From: Bacillota bacterium
GTDB lineage: Bacteria; Bacillota; SHA-98; Ch115
Assembly: GCA_012842565.1 (NCBI GenBank)
Contig: DUSO01000018.1
Coordinates: 1 to 42,168 of the forward strand
Direction of reading: 5' to 3'
DNA: 42,168 bases
Shown here: positions 41,937 to 42,168 of the stretch, in pieces
Numbering within the stretch: the stretch's first letter is position 1
How the letters are laid out: each line of letters begins with the position of its first letter
Made by a program: the position numbers and the translations under genes
Notes under the pieces: model-generated
The model's input: only the letters and a program-made list of their open reading frames with translations
Databases searched by the model: none
Told to the model about the DNA's origin: nothing

Positions 41937-42168
41937 TGTAACACAGCCTGCGCTTTCGCGGAAACCAGCCTCTGTGGAGAAGCCTGCGCCTTCGGAGAAG
42001 CCGACGCATTCAGGGGAGCCCGTCCCTTTGGCAAAACCTGTACCTCCTCAGGAGCCATCTCCCGATAAGCCGGCGGCGCCAGGGCAACCCGAACATTCGC
42101 AAGGGTCCATGCCTTCAGGAGAGCCGCTACCCCCAGGAACTTCGGAAGAGCATGTATTACAGGACGAA
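41857..42168 (+). CDS. Lipoprotein with Pro-rich hexapeptide-repeat linker (partial, runs off the right edge)
   Basis: ATG 41857 has AAGGAG at 41845-41850, well placed, and opens a frame without stop to the window end (104 codons). It encodes a lipoprotein signal, MLKHIVAFIAALALAASLLG, with lipobox LGGC (C22), followed by a low-complexity linker of about eleven units of the type P-x-x-x-x-[K/E/Q]. A folded domain should lie beyond the edge. The start overlaps the [2Fe-2S] gene by 80 bases in another frame; signal peptide and SD make this reading frame convincing. Confidence 0.75.
   Translation, partial: MLKHIVAFIAALALAASLLGGCGANSDVTQPALSRKPASVEKPAPSEKPTHSGEPVPLAKPVPPQEPSPDKPAAPGQPEHSQGSMPSGEPLPPGTSEEHVLQDE
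41947..42141 (+). repeat. Degenerate 18-bp tandem repeat in the lipoprotein linker
   Basis: About eleven units of six codons: PALSRK, PASVEK, PAPSEK, PTHSGE, PVPLAK, PVPPQE, PSPDK (one residue short), PAAPGQ, PEHSQG, SMPSGE and PLPPGT. Each mostly begins with proline and ends with a charged or polar residue, a spacer of the kind found between a membrane anchor and an outer domain. Confidence 0.7.

Noticed and set aside
1-42168. CRISPR array, tRNA or rRNA genes
   Set aside because: No regularly spaced repeat array, cloverleaf-like sequence with a conserved T-loop, or rRNA block was noticed by eye; a tRNA scan would settle it.

Overview
The window looks like the chromosome of an anaerobic, probably thermophilic, Clostridia-type member of the Bacillota with moderately high GC. 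The main evidence is the conserved block ychF–rpsF–ssb–rpsR–MazG-like–yybS(DUF2232)–rplI–lonC–dnaB–purA, a sporulation-lineage LonC, frequent GTG/TTG starts with strong Shine-Dalgarno (SD) sequences, and a glycine riboswitch in front of a split-P-protein glycine cleavage operon. This placement is inferred from gene content; no 16S rRNA or marker search was possible.

Layout. 1–3.5 kb: the end of a GntR/FadR-type regulator, a UPF0173 metallo-hydrolase, a ureidoglycolate-lyase-like protein and an amidohydrolase of the SAH/MTA deaminase group. 3.7–9.5 kb: a tandem glycine riboswitch with its own terminator, gcvT-gcvH-gcvPA-gcvPB, then a radical SAM protein of the LipS1/LipS2 type. 9.5–17.5 kb: a large unrecognised protein, a clan GH-A glycoside hydrolase, a CdaR-type regulator, a frameshifted COG1237-like metallo-beta-lactamase-fold gene and a divergent Nramp-like transporter. 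17.6–19.6 kb: a second LipS-type radical SAM protein overlapping a LipM-like octanoyltransferase. 19.7–21.5 kb: a small membrane protein, an MscS channel and DUF951. 21.5–30.4 kb: the conserved housekeeping block. 30.4–37.1 kb: an AEC carrier (minus strand), a LacI regulator preceded by three abutting 12-bp operator-like sites, a sugar isomerase/epimerase and a sugar ABC importer without an ATPase. 37.2–40.2 kb (minus strand): a complete NitT/TauT-type ABC importer. 40.3 kb to the end: a tandem-GAF protein, a thioredoxin-like [2Fe-2S] protein and the start of a lipoprotein with a hexapeptide-repeat linker.

Main biological point. The glycine cleavage system needs lipoylated GcvH. The window has no classical LipA or LipB. 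It instead carries two different radical SAM proteins resembling the two halves of the split lipoyl synthase known from Thermococcus kodakarensis, plus a LipM-like octanoyltransferase whose natural acceptor in Firmicutes is GcvH. One radical SAM gene sits directly behind gcvPB and may share glycine-riboswitch control; the other is fused by overlap to the octanoyltransferase gene about 8 kb away. Together they could form a complete de novo GcvH lipoylation pathway. This rests on motifs and gene context only.

Regulatory sequence is rich: a glycine riboswitch whose aptamer-2 P1 strand is shared with a terminator hairpin, a candidate S6:S18 autoregulatory leader at rpsF, a 19-bp palindrome at the cdaR start, and the LacI operator array. 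In-frame repeats with an 18-bp period occur in three separate genes.
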